The notes: a model not told the origin generated them from the letters alone. Counted from the stretch's first letter, positions 42,693 through 52,666 are shown. The stretch is DNA of 64,000 nucleotides from RUG420 sp045642465 (GCA_045642465.1 JAZUIY010000016.1:496001-560000); one strand, 5' to 3'. Numbers and translations: made by a program.

Positions 42693-43090
42693 TACAGTTC
42701 CTTTGAAATGTTACCTAAAATGCCGTTGATAAACGCACTGTCTTCTTTGCCGGCATACTTCTTTGCCAGTTCTACTGCTTCGTTAATGGAAACGCCTACC
42801 GGAACATCCTCTACGTAAAGCATTTCGGTGACAGCCAAGCGGAGAATGGCAAGGGAAACCTTGGTCATACGGTCCAGGGTCCAGCCTACGGCATATTGGG
42901 CAATTTTGTCGTCTACTTCACTGGAATATTCGAAGGCTTTGGTAGCCAATTCTTTGGTAAAAGCAGAATCTTCAATGATTTCGGATTCAAGGGACATGGC
43001 AAGCAGTTCTTCTAAGGAAAGATCCGGCTGGAATGCCTGTTCAAACAAAAGAATAAAAGCCTGTTCGCGTTCCTGACTTCTGGTCAGCAT
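42692..43090 (-). CDS. nusB: Transcription antitermination factor NusB
   Basis: 132 residues, all helical, beginning MLTRSQEREQAFILLFEQAFQP and ending with the family block LAILRLAVTEMLYVEDVPVGVSINEAVELAKKYAG, then SAFINGILGNI. It binds boxA RNA with NusE in rRNA antitermination. The ATG at 43090 behind TTGGAGGTATTCACTT is preferred; an upstream in-frame extension has no ribosome site and runs through a terminator hairpin. Confidence 0.95.
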   Translation of the reverse strand: MLTRSQEREQAFILLFEQAFQPDLSLEELLAMSLESEIIEDSAFTKELATKAFEYSSEVDDKIAQYAVGWTLDRMTKVSLAILRLAVTEMLYVEDVPVGVSINEAVELAKKYAGKEDSAFINGILGNISKEL

Positions 43091-43103
43091 AAGTGAATAC
43101 CTC

Positions 43104-43149
43104 CAAAAAAAATTGCCCTCCAACAAAATAATATTCCATTGTGAGGGCA
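43104..43149 (-). terminator. Hairpin terminator/attenuator between asp23 and nusB
   Basis: On the minus strand TGCCCTC and GAGGGCA pair around a ~22-nt loop that can pair further (ACAA/TTGT), and are followed by AATTTTTTTT. It sits between two genes otherwise in one operon, so it may set a lower level for nusB to recN than for asp23. Confidence 0.75.
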
Positions 43150-43173
43150 GCGAGTTTCTAATAATTTCAAGGT

Positions 43174-43560
43174 TCAAGTCTCAGGTTCGGTTTCCTTTTC
43201 CTGAGGAGTTTCTTCGGTAATACCGGTAACAGAAATGTCTACTCTGGTTACCAGGGTACCGGCAATATTTTGAATAGCTTCTTTAACTTTGGTCTGTACT
43301 TCGGAAGCCACCGTTTGGATTTTGGCATCGGATAAGAAATTCAAGTAGAGATGAATTTTGATGTCGTAGTCAGAGCGGGTCACTTTGCAGAACTGCTGCT
43401 GCTCTTTCAAAGCGTTGGTAGCAGTATACAAGTCAACCGGCGTGGTTTCCAGGCCAGCTACACCGGGAACTTCCATGGCTGCGTTGGTTGCAATGGTTGC
43501 AATAACATCATTGGAAATGGTGAAATCCGATGTAAATGTGTTGTTGTGATTTGTTCTCAT
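43174..43560 (-). CDS. Asp23/Gls24 (DUF322) family envelope stress protein
   Basis: 128 residues. The Asp23 block DFTISNDVIATIATNAAMEVPGVAGL is at about 10-35 and IKIHLYLNFLSDAKIQTVASEVQTKVKEAIQNIAG at about 65-100. Members associate with the inner membrane face through a partner and respond to cell-wall stress. The C-terminus is acidic (ETPQEKETEPET). The ATG at 43560 follows AGAGGTATTACAC. It starts the nusB-xse-dxs-recN string, as is usual in Clostridia, and has its own promoter. Confidence 0.9.
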   Translation of the reverse strand: MRTNHNNTFTSDFTISNDVIATIATNAAMEVPGVAGLETTPVDLYTATNALKEQQQFCKVTRSDYDIKIHLYLNFLSDAKIQTVASEVQTKVKEAIQNIAGTLVTRVDISVTGITEETPQEKETEPET

Positions 43561-43595
43561 GTGTAATACCTCTATGACATGCATAAACTGCATAT

Positions 43596-43624
43596 ATAGT
43601 AGCATAAAACCGCCTAAGGCTCAA
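43596..43624 (-). promoter_or_regulatory. asp23 promoter
   Basis: Minus strand TTGAGC (43619-43624), 17-bp spacer ending in TGC, TACTAT (43596-43601), i.e. also an extended -10. It lies 36 bp before the asp23 start and about 7 bp from the divergent promoter at 43631. Confidence 0.7.
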
Positions 43625-43630
43625 CATGAA

Positions 43631-43659
43631 TTGCAGTTATAAGTAGATTTTGATATACT
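43631..43659 (+). promoter_or_regulatory. Promoter of the YfhO-family gene
   Basis: TTGCAG (43631-43636), 17-bp spacer, TATACT (43654-43659). It lies 39 bp before the ATG at 43698 and is back-to-back with the asp23 promoter. Confidence 0.65.
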
Positions 43660-43697
43660 TTATAAATATAATTTCGAAAAAAAGAAGAAAGAACACT

Positions 43698-46424
43698 ATG
43701 ACAAAAAATACCAAGAAAACAAAAAAACCAAATCCGAAACTGGAAGCCTTCAAGCAGTCCGGTTTTTATAAGCTCTGTCAGGATAACAAATACGTTTTGT
43801 TGTCCTTCTACATGTCATGCTTAATTGCCTTTGTGGTAGGCATCATGTATAACATGTGGCCGTTTGGAGGCAACTCCATTCTCCGCATGGATCTGTACCA
43901 TCAGTACGGGCCGCTGTTTGGGGAACTGTATGACAGACTGGTTCACTTTGACTTTTCCACCTATTCTTGGGAATCCGGTGGCGGCGGACTCTGGCTAGGG
44001 AACTTCTTCAATTACCTCTCCTCCCCACTGTCTCTTTTGGTGCTTCTCTTCGGACATAAAAACGTTCCTGTATTTGTCGGTGTCTTAATCTTCTTAAAGG
44101 GCGCATTGGCCTCTTCTACGTTTACTTACTACTTAAAAGAATCCAAGCAGTTCCGGTATCACAACCCAATGACTGCAGGTCTTGGCTTGTTCTACGGCTT
44201 CTCTGCTTACTTTGTAGCTTACTATTGGAACATCATGTGGCTGGATGGCATGTTCCTGCTGCCTCTGGTAATTTTAGGCATGGAACGTCTGGTAGACGAC
44301 AGGAAGCCTTGGCTTTATGTCATTACCTTGACCCTCGTCATGTTCTCCTCTTACTACATGGCTTATATGACCGCCATTTTCTGCGTCATGTATTTCCTCA
44401 TGTACTACGTAAGCCACTATGACTTCAAACTGAAAACCCTTGGCCTTGGTGTAGCAAGATGCTTTGGCTTTGCCCTCATTGCCCTGGGCCTTGCCTGCTG
44501 CGCTTTCCTGCCGCTGTATTTCACTTTGAAGACCACTTACGCCACCTCCGGTGCATTCCCGGAAACCGCAAAGACCTATTTCAACTTCTTTGACTTTGTG
44601 GTAAATCACTTTGCAAGTTTGGAACCGACCATCCGCTCCAGCGGTGACACTGTCCTTCCAAACGTTTACTGTGGTGTTATTACCATCATGCTTCTGGTAC
44701 TCTACTTCTACGTACCATCCATCAAACTGAAAGAAAAGGTTGCCCACCTTGTCCTCATTGGGGCGATGTACGCATCCTTCAACTTAAACATTCTCAACTA
44801 TATTTGGCATGGCTTCCACTTCCCGAATGACCTGCCATACCGTCAGTCCTTTGCTTATATCTTTATTCTGCTCACCGTAGCAGCAATGACGTTAAAGCAT
44901 ATCAAGGAAATCCGCCGAAAGGATTTACTGACCGTATCCATCATTTCCGCTGCCTTCTTAATGATTGCGGAAAAAGTAGGTTCTCAGAACATTACCACCA
45001 GTACCATTGTGCTTTCCGTGGTATTCATTATCATCTACGCCATTGTACTGTCTCTGTTCCAGAGCAAGACCTTCCGTGACGACATGGTTGCTATTTTGCT
45101 CTTTATCTGCATGTTCTGTGAAGTTGCTGTTTCCGACAGTGGTCATTTTGAAATTGACCAGAACATCGGCACCTATGCCGGTAAGTATAAAGAAATGCAG
45201 CAGTGCATCAATTTCATTGACGACAAAGAAGACGGAGACAATTACAGGATGGAAATTACCTATCCATACCGCATCATGGAACCATGTTGGAATGGTTACA
45301 ACGGTATTTCGTGCTTCTCTTCTATGGCGCCGGAAAAGACCTCTAACCTACAGTACAACTTAGGCTTAAAGAGTAACTACGTCAACAGCTTTACCTATCA
45401 CCTTCAGACCCCAATCTACAACATGATGTTTGGTCTGAAGTATATTGTAAATAACTCGGACTCCACCAACATGAACCTGGCCTACTTTGAACGGATTGGC
45501 CACACCGGCAACATGGAAATTTATAAGAATAACTATTCCTTGCCACTGTGCTACGCCGTCAATTCTGATCTGCAGCATTGGAACTACTACAACAGTAATC
45601 CATTCGTTTCTCAGAATGACTTCATTGCCAAGGCCACCAACATGAAGGATGATGTCATGGTCAATGTTCCTGTAAGCAACATTACTTATAGCAATATTGA
45701 TGCCTTCACCCAGGACGTAGGTTCCGGCAGTTATGTTTACTACAAGACTGTTTCGGATCAGGATGGTTCCTTCACAGCTACCATAGACTGTACCGAAACC
45801 AAGAACTACTACGTATACGTTCAGTCCCGTGGCCTGAATGACATTACCGTCTCCACCGCAGACGAGTCCTTTAAGAACACGCAGGATGTCACCGAACCAT
45901 ACATTATAGATGTTGGTATTCGGGAAGCCGGTGACCAAATTGTCATTGACTGTCCATGCAAGGACAACTCTGGTACGGTAGAAATCTACTGTGCTTATAC
46001 TGACGGAGACAGATTTGTAGACGCTTATAACCAGTTAAATGACAGCGGCGCCATGAAGATTTCCAAGTGGAAAGATACCAAAATTGTGGGTACCGTTGCT
46101 GTGGAAGAAAATCAAGACCTCTTCACTTCCATAAACTACGACACCGGTTGGAATGTTTATGTAGACGGTGAGAAAGTCAATGAAGAAGATATTTTCAAGT
46201 ATGGCAATGCCCTGCTTGGCGTACACATGGAACCGGGTGCTCATCAGGTACAAATCTCCTACCGTGCACCGGGCTTCCGTCTGGGTCTCGCCATTAGCTT
46301 TGTCACCTTGCTCGTGGCCCTTTTCTTAGCCTTTGGTCCGAAACTCTATGACAGAGAAAAGTCCCAAGGAATGCCTTCTAGCGAACCAAAAAAGCCAAGC
46401 AAAAAGCTTCCTAAGAAAAAGTAA
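43698..46424 (+). CDS. YfhO-family multi-pass membrane protein (GT-C-like)
   Basis: 908 residues from the preferred start MTKNTKKTKKPNPK. A basic N-terminal tail is followed by about 12-13 membrane segments in the first 480 residues, then a ~370-residue extracytoplasmic beta-rich domain, one last membrane segment (LGLAISFVTLLVALFLAFGP) and a Lys-rich tail. Early signature: LRMDLYHQYGPLFGELYDRL, with the Asp typical of the GT-C first loop. YfhO of Bacillus/Listeria glycosylates lipoteichoic acid from a lipid-linked sugar; a similar role in envelope glycosylation is likely but the acceptor is unknown. ATG 43698 is placed at the residue after GAAGAAAGAACACT; the upstream extension has no ribosome site. 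Confidence 0.88.
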   Translation: MTKNTKKTKKPNPKLEAFKQSGFYKLCQDNKYVLLSFYMSCLIAFVVGIMYNMWPFGGNSILRMDLYHQYGPLFGELYDRLVHFDFSTYSWESGGGGLWLGNFFNYLSSPLSLLVLLFGHKNVPVFVGVLIFLKGALASSTFTYYLKESKQFRYHNPMTAGLGLFYGFSAYFVAYYWNIMWLDGMFLLPLVILGMERLVDDRKPWLYVITLTLVMFSSYYMAYMTAIFCVMYFLMYYVSHYDFKLKTLGLGVARCFGFALIALGLACCAFLPLYFTLKTTYATSGAFPETAKTYFNFFDFVVNHFASLEPTIRSSGDTVLPNVYCGVITIMLLVLYFYVPSIKLKEKVAHLVLIGAMYASFNLNILNYIWHGFHFPNDLPYRQSFAYIFILLTVAAMTLKHIKEIRRKDLLTVSIISAAFLMIAEKVGSQNITTSTIVLSVVFIIIYAIVLSLFQSKTFRDDMVAILLFICMFCEVAVSDSGHFEIDQNIGTYAGKYKEMQQCINFIDDKEDGDNYRMEITYPYRIMEPCWNGYNGISCFSSMAPEKTSNLQYNLGLKSNYVNSFTYHLQTPIYNMMFGLKYIVNNSDSTNMNLAYFERIGHTGNMEIYKNNYSLPLCYAVNSDLQHWNYYNSNPFVSQNDFIAKATNMKDDVMVNVPVSNITYSNIDAFTQDVGSGSYVYYKTVSDQDGSFTATIDCTETKNYYVYVQSRGLNDITVSTADESFKNTQDVTEPYIIDVGIREAGDQIVIDCPCKDNSGTVEIYCAYTDGDRFVDAYNQLNDSGAMKISKWKDTKIVGTVAVEENQDLFTSINYDTGWNVYVDGEKVNEEDIFKYGNALLGVHMEPGAHQVQISYRAPGFRLGLAISFVTLLVALFLAFGPKLYDREKSQGMPSSEPKKPSKKLPKKK

Positions 46425-46439
46425 ATAAACATAAAAAAG

Positions 46440-46469
46440 CCCCTCTCCTTTTGGAGAGGGGTTCTTTTT
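46440..46469. terminator. Terminator between convergent YfhO and purL
   Basis: CCCCTCTCC-TTTT-GGAGAGGGG, perfect 9-bp stem with TTCTTTTT on the plus strand and AAAAAAG on the other side, so it can act for both directions. Confidence 0.92.
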
Positions 46470-46476
46470 ATATTCT

Positions 46477-49400
46477 TTAGTTCTTGAAGTAATCTACAGC
46501 AGACTCAAAGAGTTTCATGTCGTAGTCACCAGGAACATTCTTATAAAGGCCGGAGCCAATACGTTCAGCGTGACCCATCTTACCGAAGACACGTCCGTCC
46601 GGAGAAAGCAAACCTTCTACAGCAAAGATAGAGCCGTTCGGGTTGTTTCTGATATCAAAAGCCGGCTTGCCTTCCAGATCTACATACTGGGTAAGGATCT
46701 GTCCGTTTTCTGCCAGTTTCAACAGCAGGTCTTCCTTAGCAAGAATACGTCCTTCACCGTGGGAGATTGGAACGTTATAAACCTTGCCAACTTCGGCCTT
46801 TTGGAGCCATGGAGAATTGTTGGAGCAAAGACGAACACGGGATACCTTAGACTGGTGGCGGCTAATGGTGTTGTAAGTCAATGTCGGGCAGTATTCATCG
46901 GTGTCAATGATTTTACCGTAAGGAACCAAACCCAGCTTAATGAGGGCCTGGAAGCCGTTACAGATACCACCCATGAGGCCGTCTCTGTTGTCTAACAGGT
47001 CGGTTACCTTTTCCTTGATTTCCGGATTGCGGAAGAAGGAAGTAATGAACTTACCGGAACCATCCGGTTCGTCACCGCCGGAGAAGCCGCCCGGAATGAA
47101 GATGATTTGTGCATCGTCAATCTTGGATGCGAATTCTTCAACAGACTTCTGAATGTGAGCAGCACTCAGGTTGTTGATGACATAGATTTCTGCTTCGGCG
47201 CCGGCACGTTCGAATGCCTTGGCGGTATCGAATTCACAGTTGGTGCCAGGGAATGCAGGAATCAAAGCCTTTGGTTTTGCAACCTTGATGGCAGAAGTGA
47301 AGGTCTTATCAGACTTAAATTCGAAGGAAGGAATATCCTTTTCTTCGGTTTCAATGTTGCACTTGAAGACCGGTTCCAGTTTGGCTTCGTAGGCGTCAGA
47401 CAGAGCGCAGGCACAAACAGCCTGGTCTTTCCAGCTCAGCTTGCAGCCTTCCTTGGTGGTACCAAGGAATTCGCCAACAGCTTCGTCAGCAGCCAGTTCC
47501 AAAATAAAGGAACCATAGTTGTAACCGAAGATGTCATCCAAGGTAAGGTCTTCGTTATAGGTAAAGCCAATCTGGTTACCCATGCCCATCTTGAAGATGG
47601 CTTCCGCAATACCGCCGTAGGTTGGTGTGTAAGCAGAAAGGACTTTGCCCTCCCCGATTAACTTGGCAACCTGATCATAAACAGCCAGTAAGGAGTCCAC
47701 TACAGGAACACCGTAAGCGTCATAGTCCGGCTTAATGATAACAACCTTATGGTCAGCGCCCTTAAAGTCGTTGGAAATAATACGGTCAATCTTGTTGGTG
47801 GTAACAGCAAAGGAGCAAAGAGTTGGAGGTACATCCAGGTCTTCGAAGGAACCGGACATAGAGTCCTTACCACCAATGGCAGCAATGCCCATATCCAGCT
47901 GCGCCTTGAACGCACCAAGCAAAGCAGCCAATGGCTTACCCCAGCGTTCCGGTACAGTACGTGGGCTTTCGAAGTATTCCTGGAAGGTCAGGTAAACATC
48001 TTCGAAGGTACCACCGGCAGCAATCAACTTAGATACGGATTCTACAACAGCAAGGTAAGCACCGTGGAACTGGTCCTTTTCCATAATGTATGGGTTGTAA
48101 CCCCATGCCATCAAGGATACGGTGTCAGTGTCACCGTGTTCTACAGAAACCTTCTGTACCATGGCCTGAATTGGAGTGGTCTGGGTCTTACCACCAAATG
48201 GCATCAGAACGGTGCCGGCGCCGATGGTGGAGTCAAAGCGTTCAGACAGACCGCGTTTGGAACAGATGTTCAGGTCTTCGGCCAAGGCCTTGTAGTTGTC
48301 CTCATAGGAACCGGTAATCTGCTTTGCAAATGGTTCCTGGGCATTTGTATGAATGTCAATGTGCTTTTCAGCACCATTGGAATTTAAGAATTCTCTAGAA
48401 AGGTTAACCACTACGTTACCCTTCCAAGTCATGGTCATGTATGGCTTTTCGGTAACAATTGCAACTACAGTAGCTTCCAGGTTTTCCTTGTTGGAAAGTT
48501 CAATGAACTTATCCACATCCTGAGGTTCTACTACCACAGCCATACGTTCCTGAGATTCGGAGATGGCCAATTCTGTGCCGTCCAAACCTTCGTACTTCTT
48601 TGGTACCGCATCCAGGTTAATGGCAAGGCCGTCGGCCAATTCGCCAACTGCTACGGAAACACCGCCTGCACCAAAGTCGTTACAACGCTTAATAAGCTTG
48701 GAAGCTTCCGGATTACGGAAGAGTCTCTGGAGTTTGCGTTCTTCCGGTGCATTACCCTTCTGAACTTCAGCGCCGCAGGTTTCCAAGGAGTTCAGGTTAT
48801 GAGACTTGGAAGAACCGGTTGCACCGCCGCAGCCGTCACGGCCGGTACGGCCGCCAAGAAGAATAACAATGTCGCCTGGGTCTGGCACTTCACGGCGTAC
48901 GTTTTCTGCAGGAGTTGCAGCAATAACAGCACCAATTTCCAAACGCTTGGCAGCGTAACCGTCATGGTAGAGTTCATCTACAATGCCGGTAGCCAAACCA
49001 ATCTGGTTACCATAGGAAGAGTAACCGTTGGCAGCAGTAGTAACCAACTTACGCTGTGGCAGTTTGCCTTCCATGGTTTCGGAATATGGTTTCAGTGGGT
49101 CAGCAGCACCGGTAACACGCATGGCACCGTAAACATAAGCACGGCCGGACAGCGGGTCACGGATGGCACCACCAATACAGGTAGCTGCTCCACCGAATGG
49201 TTCAATTTCAGTTGGATGGTTGTGGGTTTCATTCTTGAAGAGCAACAGCCAGTCTTCGTCTTTGCCATCGTGGTTGATGGTCATCTTAACGGTACAAGCG
49301 TTGATTTCTTCAGACTCATCCAATTTTGGAAGTTTTCCTTCTACCTTCAAAACCTTAGCAGCCAAGGTACCAATGTCCATCAAGTTCATTGGCTTGGTTC

Positions 49401-50169
49401 TACCCAGTTTTGCACGGGAATCTACGTAAAGCTGGAAGGCGTCATTTAAATAGTCGTCGTCAAACTTTACGGAATCAATGGTAGTGAGGAAGGTTGTATG
49501 ACGGCAGTGGTCAGACCAATAGGTATCAATCATTCTGATTTCGGTAATGGTCGGGTCTCTGTCTTCAGACTTAAAGTAATCCTGGCAGAATTTCAGGTCG
49601 TCCATGTCCATGGCCAAACCCTTTTCTTCTACAAAGGCCTGCAGCTGACTTTCGTTAAGACCTAAGAAACCGGTTAAGGTATCTACGGTTTCCGGAACGT
49701 CCATAGGAATGTCCAAAGTGTCAGGCAGTTCCATGCTGGCAAGTCTTGCTTCTACCGGGTTAATAACATATTTTTTAATTTCATTCAGGTCCCCATCGGA
49801 AAGCTGACCCTTTAAGAGGTAAACTTTTGCGGAACGTACCAGAGGACGTTCGCCCTTGGTAATGAACTGAATACATTCAGCGGCAGATGCTGCTCTCTGG
49901 TCAAACTGACCCGGCAGGTATTCTACTGCAAAAATCTGGTCATAGTCGTCATCCAAAGCACTGGTGCAGTTGTCCAGCTGAGGTTCGGAGAAAACAGTCT
50001 TACAAGCGTAAGCAAAGGTTTCTTCGTCCAGGCCTTCTACATCGTAACGGTTGATGATCCGTACGCTTTCAATACCGGCAATACCAAGTAAGTTTTTAAT
50101 TTCTTTTTTCAGGCTATTGGCTTCATGAGCCAAGCCTTCTTTCTTTTCAACAAAGGTTCTTAAAACCAT
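46477..50169 (-). CDS. purL: Phosphoribosylformylglycinamidine synthase, single-chain PurL
   Basis: Converts FGAR to FGAM with ATP and glutamine. 1230 residues, the long single-chain type with N-terminal PurS-like domain, two AIRS-type halves (for example RHTTFLTTID, FKNETHNHPTEIEPFGGAATCIGG, GGKDSMSGSFEDLDVPPTL) and a C-terminal glutaminase domain from about residue 975, with the nucleophile region GGICNGFQALIKLG and the PAFPGTNCEFD start. Most Bacillota have separate PurS, PurQ and PurL; no such genes are here. Start ATG 50169 after AAGGAGGAACAGGAATACCT. Last gene of the pur operon. Confidence 0.96.
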   Translation of the reverse strand: MVLRTFVEKKEGLAHEANSLKKEIKNLLGIAGIESVRIINRYDVEGLDEETFAYACKTVFSEPQLDNCTSALDDDYDQIFAVEYLPGQFDQRAASAAECIQFITKGERPLVRSAKVYLLKGQLSDGDLNEIKKYVINPVEARLASMELPDTLDIPMDVPETVDTLTGFLGLNESQLQAFVEEKGLAMDMDDLKFCQDYFKSEDRDPTITEIRMIDTYWSDHCRHTTFLTTIDSVKFDDDYLNDAFQLYVDSRAKLGRTKPMNLMDIGTLAAKVLKVEGKLPKLDESEEINACTVKMTINHDGKDEDWLLLFKNETHNHPTEIEPFGGAATCIGGAIRDPLSGRAYVYGAMRVTGAADPLKPYSETMEGKLPQRKLVTTAANGYSSYGNQIGLATGIVDELYHDGYAAKRLEIGAVIAATPAENVRREVPDPGDIVILLGGRTGRDGCGGATGSSKSHNLNSLETCGAEVQKGNAPEERKLQRLFRNPEASKLIKRCNDFGAGGVSVAVGELADGLAINLDAVPKKYEGLDGTELAISESQERMAVVVEPQDVDKFIELSNKENLEATVVAIVTEKPYMTMTWKGNVVVNLSREFLNSNGAEKHIDIHTNAQEPFAKQITGSYEDNYKALAEDLNICSKRGLSERFDSTIGAGTVLMPFGGKTQTTPIQAMVQKVSVEHGDTDTVSLMAWGYNPYIMEKDQFHGAYLAVVESVSKLIAAGGTFEDVYLTFQEYFESPRTVPERWGKPLAALLGAFKAQLDMGIAAIGGKDSMSGSFEDLDVPPTLCSFAVTTNKIDRIISNDFKGADHKVVIIKPDYDAYGVPVVDSLLAVYDQVAKLIGEGKVLSAYTPTYGGIAEAIFKMGMGNQIGFTYNEDLTLDDIFGYNYGSFILELAADEAVGEFLGTTKEGCKLSWKDQAVCACALSDAYEAKLEPVFKCNIETEEKDIPSFEFKSDKTFTSAIKVAKPKALIPAFPGTNCEFDTAKAFERAGAEAEIYVINNLSAAHIQKSVEEFASKIDDAQIIFIPGGFSGGDEPDGSGKFITSFFRNPEIKEKVTDLLDNRDGLMGGICNGFQALIKLGLVPYGKIIDTDEYCPTLTYNTISRHQSKVSRVRLCSNNSPWLQKAEVGKVYNVPISHGEGRILAKEDLLLKLAENGQILTQYVDLEGKPAFDIRNNPNGSIFAVEGLLSPDGRVFGKMGHAERIGSGLYKNVPGDYDMKLFESAVDYFKN

Positions 50170-50187
50170 AGGTATTCCTGTTCCTCC

Positions 50188-51450
50188 TTATTTCAATGCC
50201 TGTAATGCACGCTGGCCAATATCTTTTCTGTAGAATGCATTTTCAAAAGATACGGACTTCACTGCTTCATATGCATTGGCAATGGCTTCTTCTAAGCTTG
50301 CGCCCTTGCGGGTTACGCCTAAAACTCGGCCACCGTTATTTACCAGTTTTCCGTCCTTCAGAGCAGCGCCGGCTACAAAAATACCGGTGCGGTCTTCCGG
50401 GAGAGTCATTTCAAAACCCTTTTCATAGGAAACCGGATATCCTTCCGAAGCTACGACAACGCAGCAAGCGTTTTCGTCGGAGAACTTTACTTCCACGTCT
50501 GCCAGGGTTTCATCGTGAACAGCCTGGAAGATGGTAAGAAGGTCAGATTCCAAAAGCGGAAGTACAACTTGGGTTTCCGGGTCACCAAAGCGGCAATTGT
50601 ATTCAATTACCTTTGGACCCTTCGGCGTCAGCATCAAGCCAAAGTACAGGCAGCCCTTGAAGGTTCTGCCTTCTGCATTCATAGCATTCATGGTTGGCAG
50701 GAAAATGGTTTCCATGCAAACCTTGGCAATGTCTTCGGTGTAGTAAGGATTTGGAGCAATGGTACCCATACCGCCGGTGTTGAGGCCCTTGTCCCCGTCT
50801 AAGGCACGTTTGTGGTCCATAGAGGAAATCATTGGCTTTACTACTTTACCGTCGGTGAAGCTCAGTACAGAAACTTCCGGGCCGGTTAAGAACTCTTCTA
50901 CAACAATGCGGGAACCGCTTTCGCCGAACTTCTTATCTTCCATCATGGATTTGATGGCGTCTACGGCATCTTCTCTGGTTTCTGCAATAATAACGCCCTT
51001 ACCCAGTGCAAGGCCATCAGCCTTAATTACGGTTGGAATTGGAGCGGTTTCAATGTAAGCCAAAGCTTTATCCATATCCTCAAATACTTCATATTCCGCT
51101 GTTGGAATGCCGTATTTCTTCATAAGGTTTTTGGAGAAGATTTTACTGCCTTCAATAATGGCGGCATCCTTCTTTGGGCCAAAGCAAGGAATGCCGTGGC
51201 TTTCCAAAGCATCTACGCAGCCCAGAACCAGAGGGTCATCCGGTGCTACAACAGCAAAATCAATTTTGTTTTCATAGGCAAAGGTAACAATTGCATTGAT
51301 GTCGGTAGCAGCAATGTCTACGCATTCAGCGTCAGCAGCAATACCGCCGTTACCAGGTAAGGCGTAGATTTTTTCTACGTCTTTATTTTCTTTTAATTTG
51401 GAGATGATGGCATGTTCTCTGCCGCCACCGCCAACAACCATTAGTTTCAT
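50188..51450 (-). CDS. purD: Phosphoribosylamine-glycine ligase PurD
   Basis: 420 residues, ATP-grasp ligase for step two of purine synthesis. MKLMVVGGGGREHAI begins the N-domain; ALPGNGGI, GPKKDAAIIEGSK, FLTGPEVSVLSFTDG, GLNTGGMGTIAPNPYY and EYNCRFGDPETQVVLP are the standard blocks. The ATG at 51450 has GAGGTG 6 nt upstream, preferred over a GTG three codons earlier. It lies 19 bp after the AICAR transformylase gene. Confidence 0.96.
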   Translation of the reverse strand: MKLMVVGGGGREHAIISKLKENKDVEKIYALPGNGGIAADAECVDIAATDINAIVTFAYENKIDFAVVAPDDPLVLGCVDALESHGIPCFGPKKDAAIIEGSKIFSKNLMKKYGIPTAEYEVFEDMDKALAYIETAPIPTVIKADGLALGKGVIIAETREDAVDAIKSMMEDKKFGESGSRIVVEEFLTGPEVSVLSFTDGKVVKPMISSMDHKRALDGDKGLNTGGMGTIAPNPYYTEDIAKVCMETIFLPTMNAMNAEGRTFKGCLYFGLMLTPKGPKVIEYNCRFGDPETQVVLPLLESDLLTIFQAVHDETLADVEVKFSDENACCVVVASEGYPVSYEKGFEMTLPEDRTGIFVAGAALKDGKLVNNGGRVLGVTRKGASLEEAIANAYEAVKSVSFENAFYRKDIGQRALQALK

Positions 51451-51469
51451 AAAAGACACCTCAAAAGAA

Positions 51470-52654
51470 TTAGTGGTGGAACAGTCTCATGCCGGTGAAG
51501 GCCATGCTCATGCCGTATTCGTCTGCCTTTTCAATAACCAGGTCATCACGGATGGATCCGCCCGGTTCTGCTACATAGGAAACACCGGACTTCTTAGCAC
51601 GTTCAATGCTGTCAGCAAATGGGAAGAACGCATCGGAACCAAGAGCAACGCCGGTCTTGGTGTCAAGATAAGCTCTCTTGTCAGCTTCGGTCAGTGGAGC
51701 CGGCTGAACGGTAAAGTACTTCTGCCAGTTGCCATCTGCACATACATCTTCTTCATTCTGGTTGATGTAACCATCAATAACGTTGTCTCTTTCCGGACGG
51801 CCAAGGTCTTCTCTGAACGGAAGGTTCAGTACTTTGTCACACTGACGAAGCCACCAAGTGTCTGCCTTGGAACCGGCAAGTCTTACGCAGTGTACACGGG
51901 ACTGCTGACCGGCACCAACGCCAATGGCCTGACCGTCAACAGCGAAGCATACGGAGTTGGACTGAGTGTATTTCAGAGTAATGAGAGAAATGATCAAATC
52001 ACGAACAGCAGCTTCCGGAAGGTCCTTGTTCTTGGTAACAATGTTTTCCAAAAGTGCAGCGTTGATAGCAAAATTGTTTCTGCCCTGTTCGAAAGTAATA
52101 CCGAATACCTGCTTGGTTTCCTGTACTTCCGGAACATAGTTCGGGTCAATCTGAACAATGTTGTATCCGCCCTTACGCTTGGACTTTAAGATTTCCAGAG
52201 CTTCTGGTTCATAACCCGGAGCAATGATACCGTCGGATACTTCGTGAGCAATCATCTTAGCGGTGGTTACGTCACAAACGTCGGAAAGAGCAACCCAGTC
52301 ACCGAAGGAGCAAAGTCTGTCGGTACCACGGGCACGGGCATAAGCGCAAGCAAGTGGAGAGTCATCCAGACCTTCTACATCGTCTACGAAACAAGCCTTC
52401 TTCAAGGTGGCGGAAAGTGGAAGACCAACAGCTGCGGAAGTTGGGCTTACGTGCTTGAAGGAAGTAACAGCCGGAAGGCCAAGTACTTCTTTCAGTTCCT
52501 TAACCAACTGCCAGGAGTTGAAAGCGTCAAGGAAGTTGATGTAGCCTGGGCGGCCGTTGAGGATTTCAATTGGGAGATCCCCGCCGTCCTTCATGTAAAT
52601 TTTTGCCGGTTTCTGATTTGGGTTACAACCGTATTTCAGTTCAAATTCTTTCAT
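51470..52654 (-). CDS. purH: AICAR formyltransferase, stand-alone PurH C-domain
   Basis: Formylates AICAR with 10-formyl-THF, the ninth step to IMP. 394 residues, only the transformylase half of canonical ~510-residue PurH: the IMP cyclohydrolase N-domain is missing and is replaced by a separate gene just downstream. Recognisable are LKYGCNPNQKPA, the catalytic KH in SFKHVSPTSAA, GQQSRVHCVRLAG, and SDAFFPFADSIERA...AEPGGSIRDD. The PTS instead of the usual NPCG after KHV is a family variant. Start ATG 52654 after AAGGAGAGAGACCC. Confidence 0.93.
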   Translation of the reverse strand: MKEFELKYGCNPNQKPAKIYMKDGGDLPIEILNGRPGYINFLDAFNSWQLVKELKEVLGLPAVTSFKHVSPTSAAVGLPLSATLKKACFVDDVEGLDDSPLACAYARARGTDRLCSFGDWVALSDVCDVTTAKMIAHEVSDGIIAPGYEPEALEILKSKRKGGYNIVQIDPNYVPEVQETKQVFGITFEQGRNNFAINAALLENIVTKNKDLPEAAVRDLIISLITLKYTQSNSVCFAVDGQAIGVGAGQQSRVHCVRLAGSKADTWWLRQCDKVLNLPFREDLGRPERDNVIDGYINQNEEDVCADGNWQKYFTVQPAPLTEADKRAYLDTKTGVALGSDAFFPFADSIERAKKSGVSYVAEPGGSIRDDLVIEKADEYGMSMAFTGMRLFHH

Positions 52655-52666
52655 GGGTCTCTCTCC

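Noticed and set aside
43650..43697. Earlier in-frame start for the YfhO-family gene
   Set aside because: The extension overlaps the promoter region, has no ribosome site and encodes a short non-family peptide.
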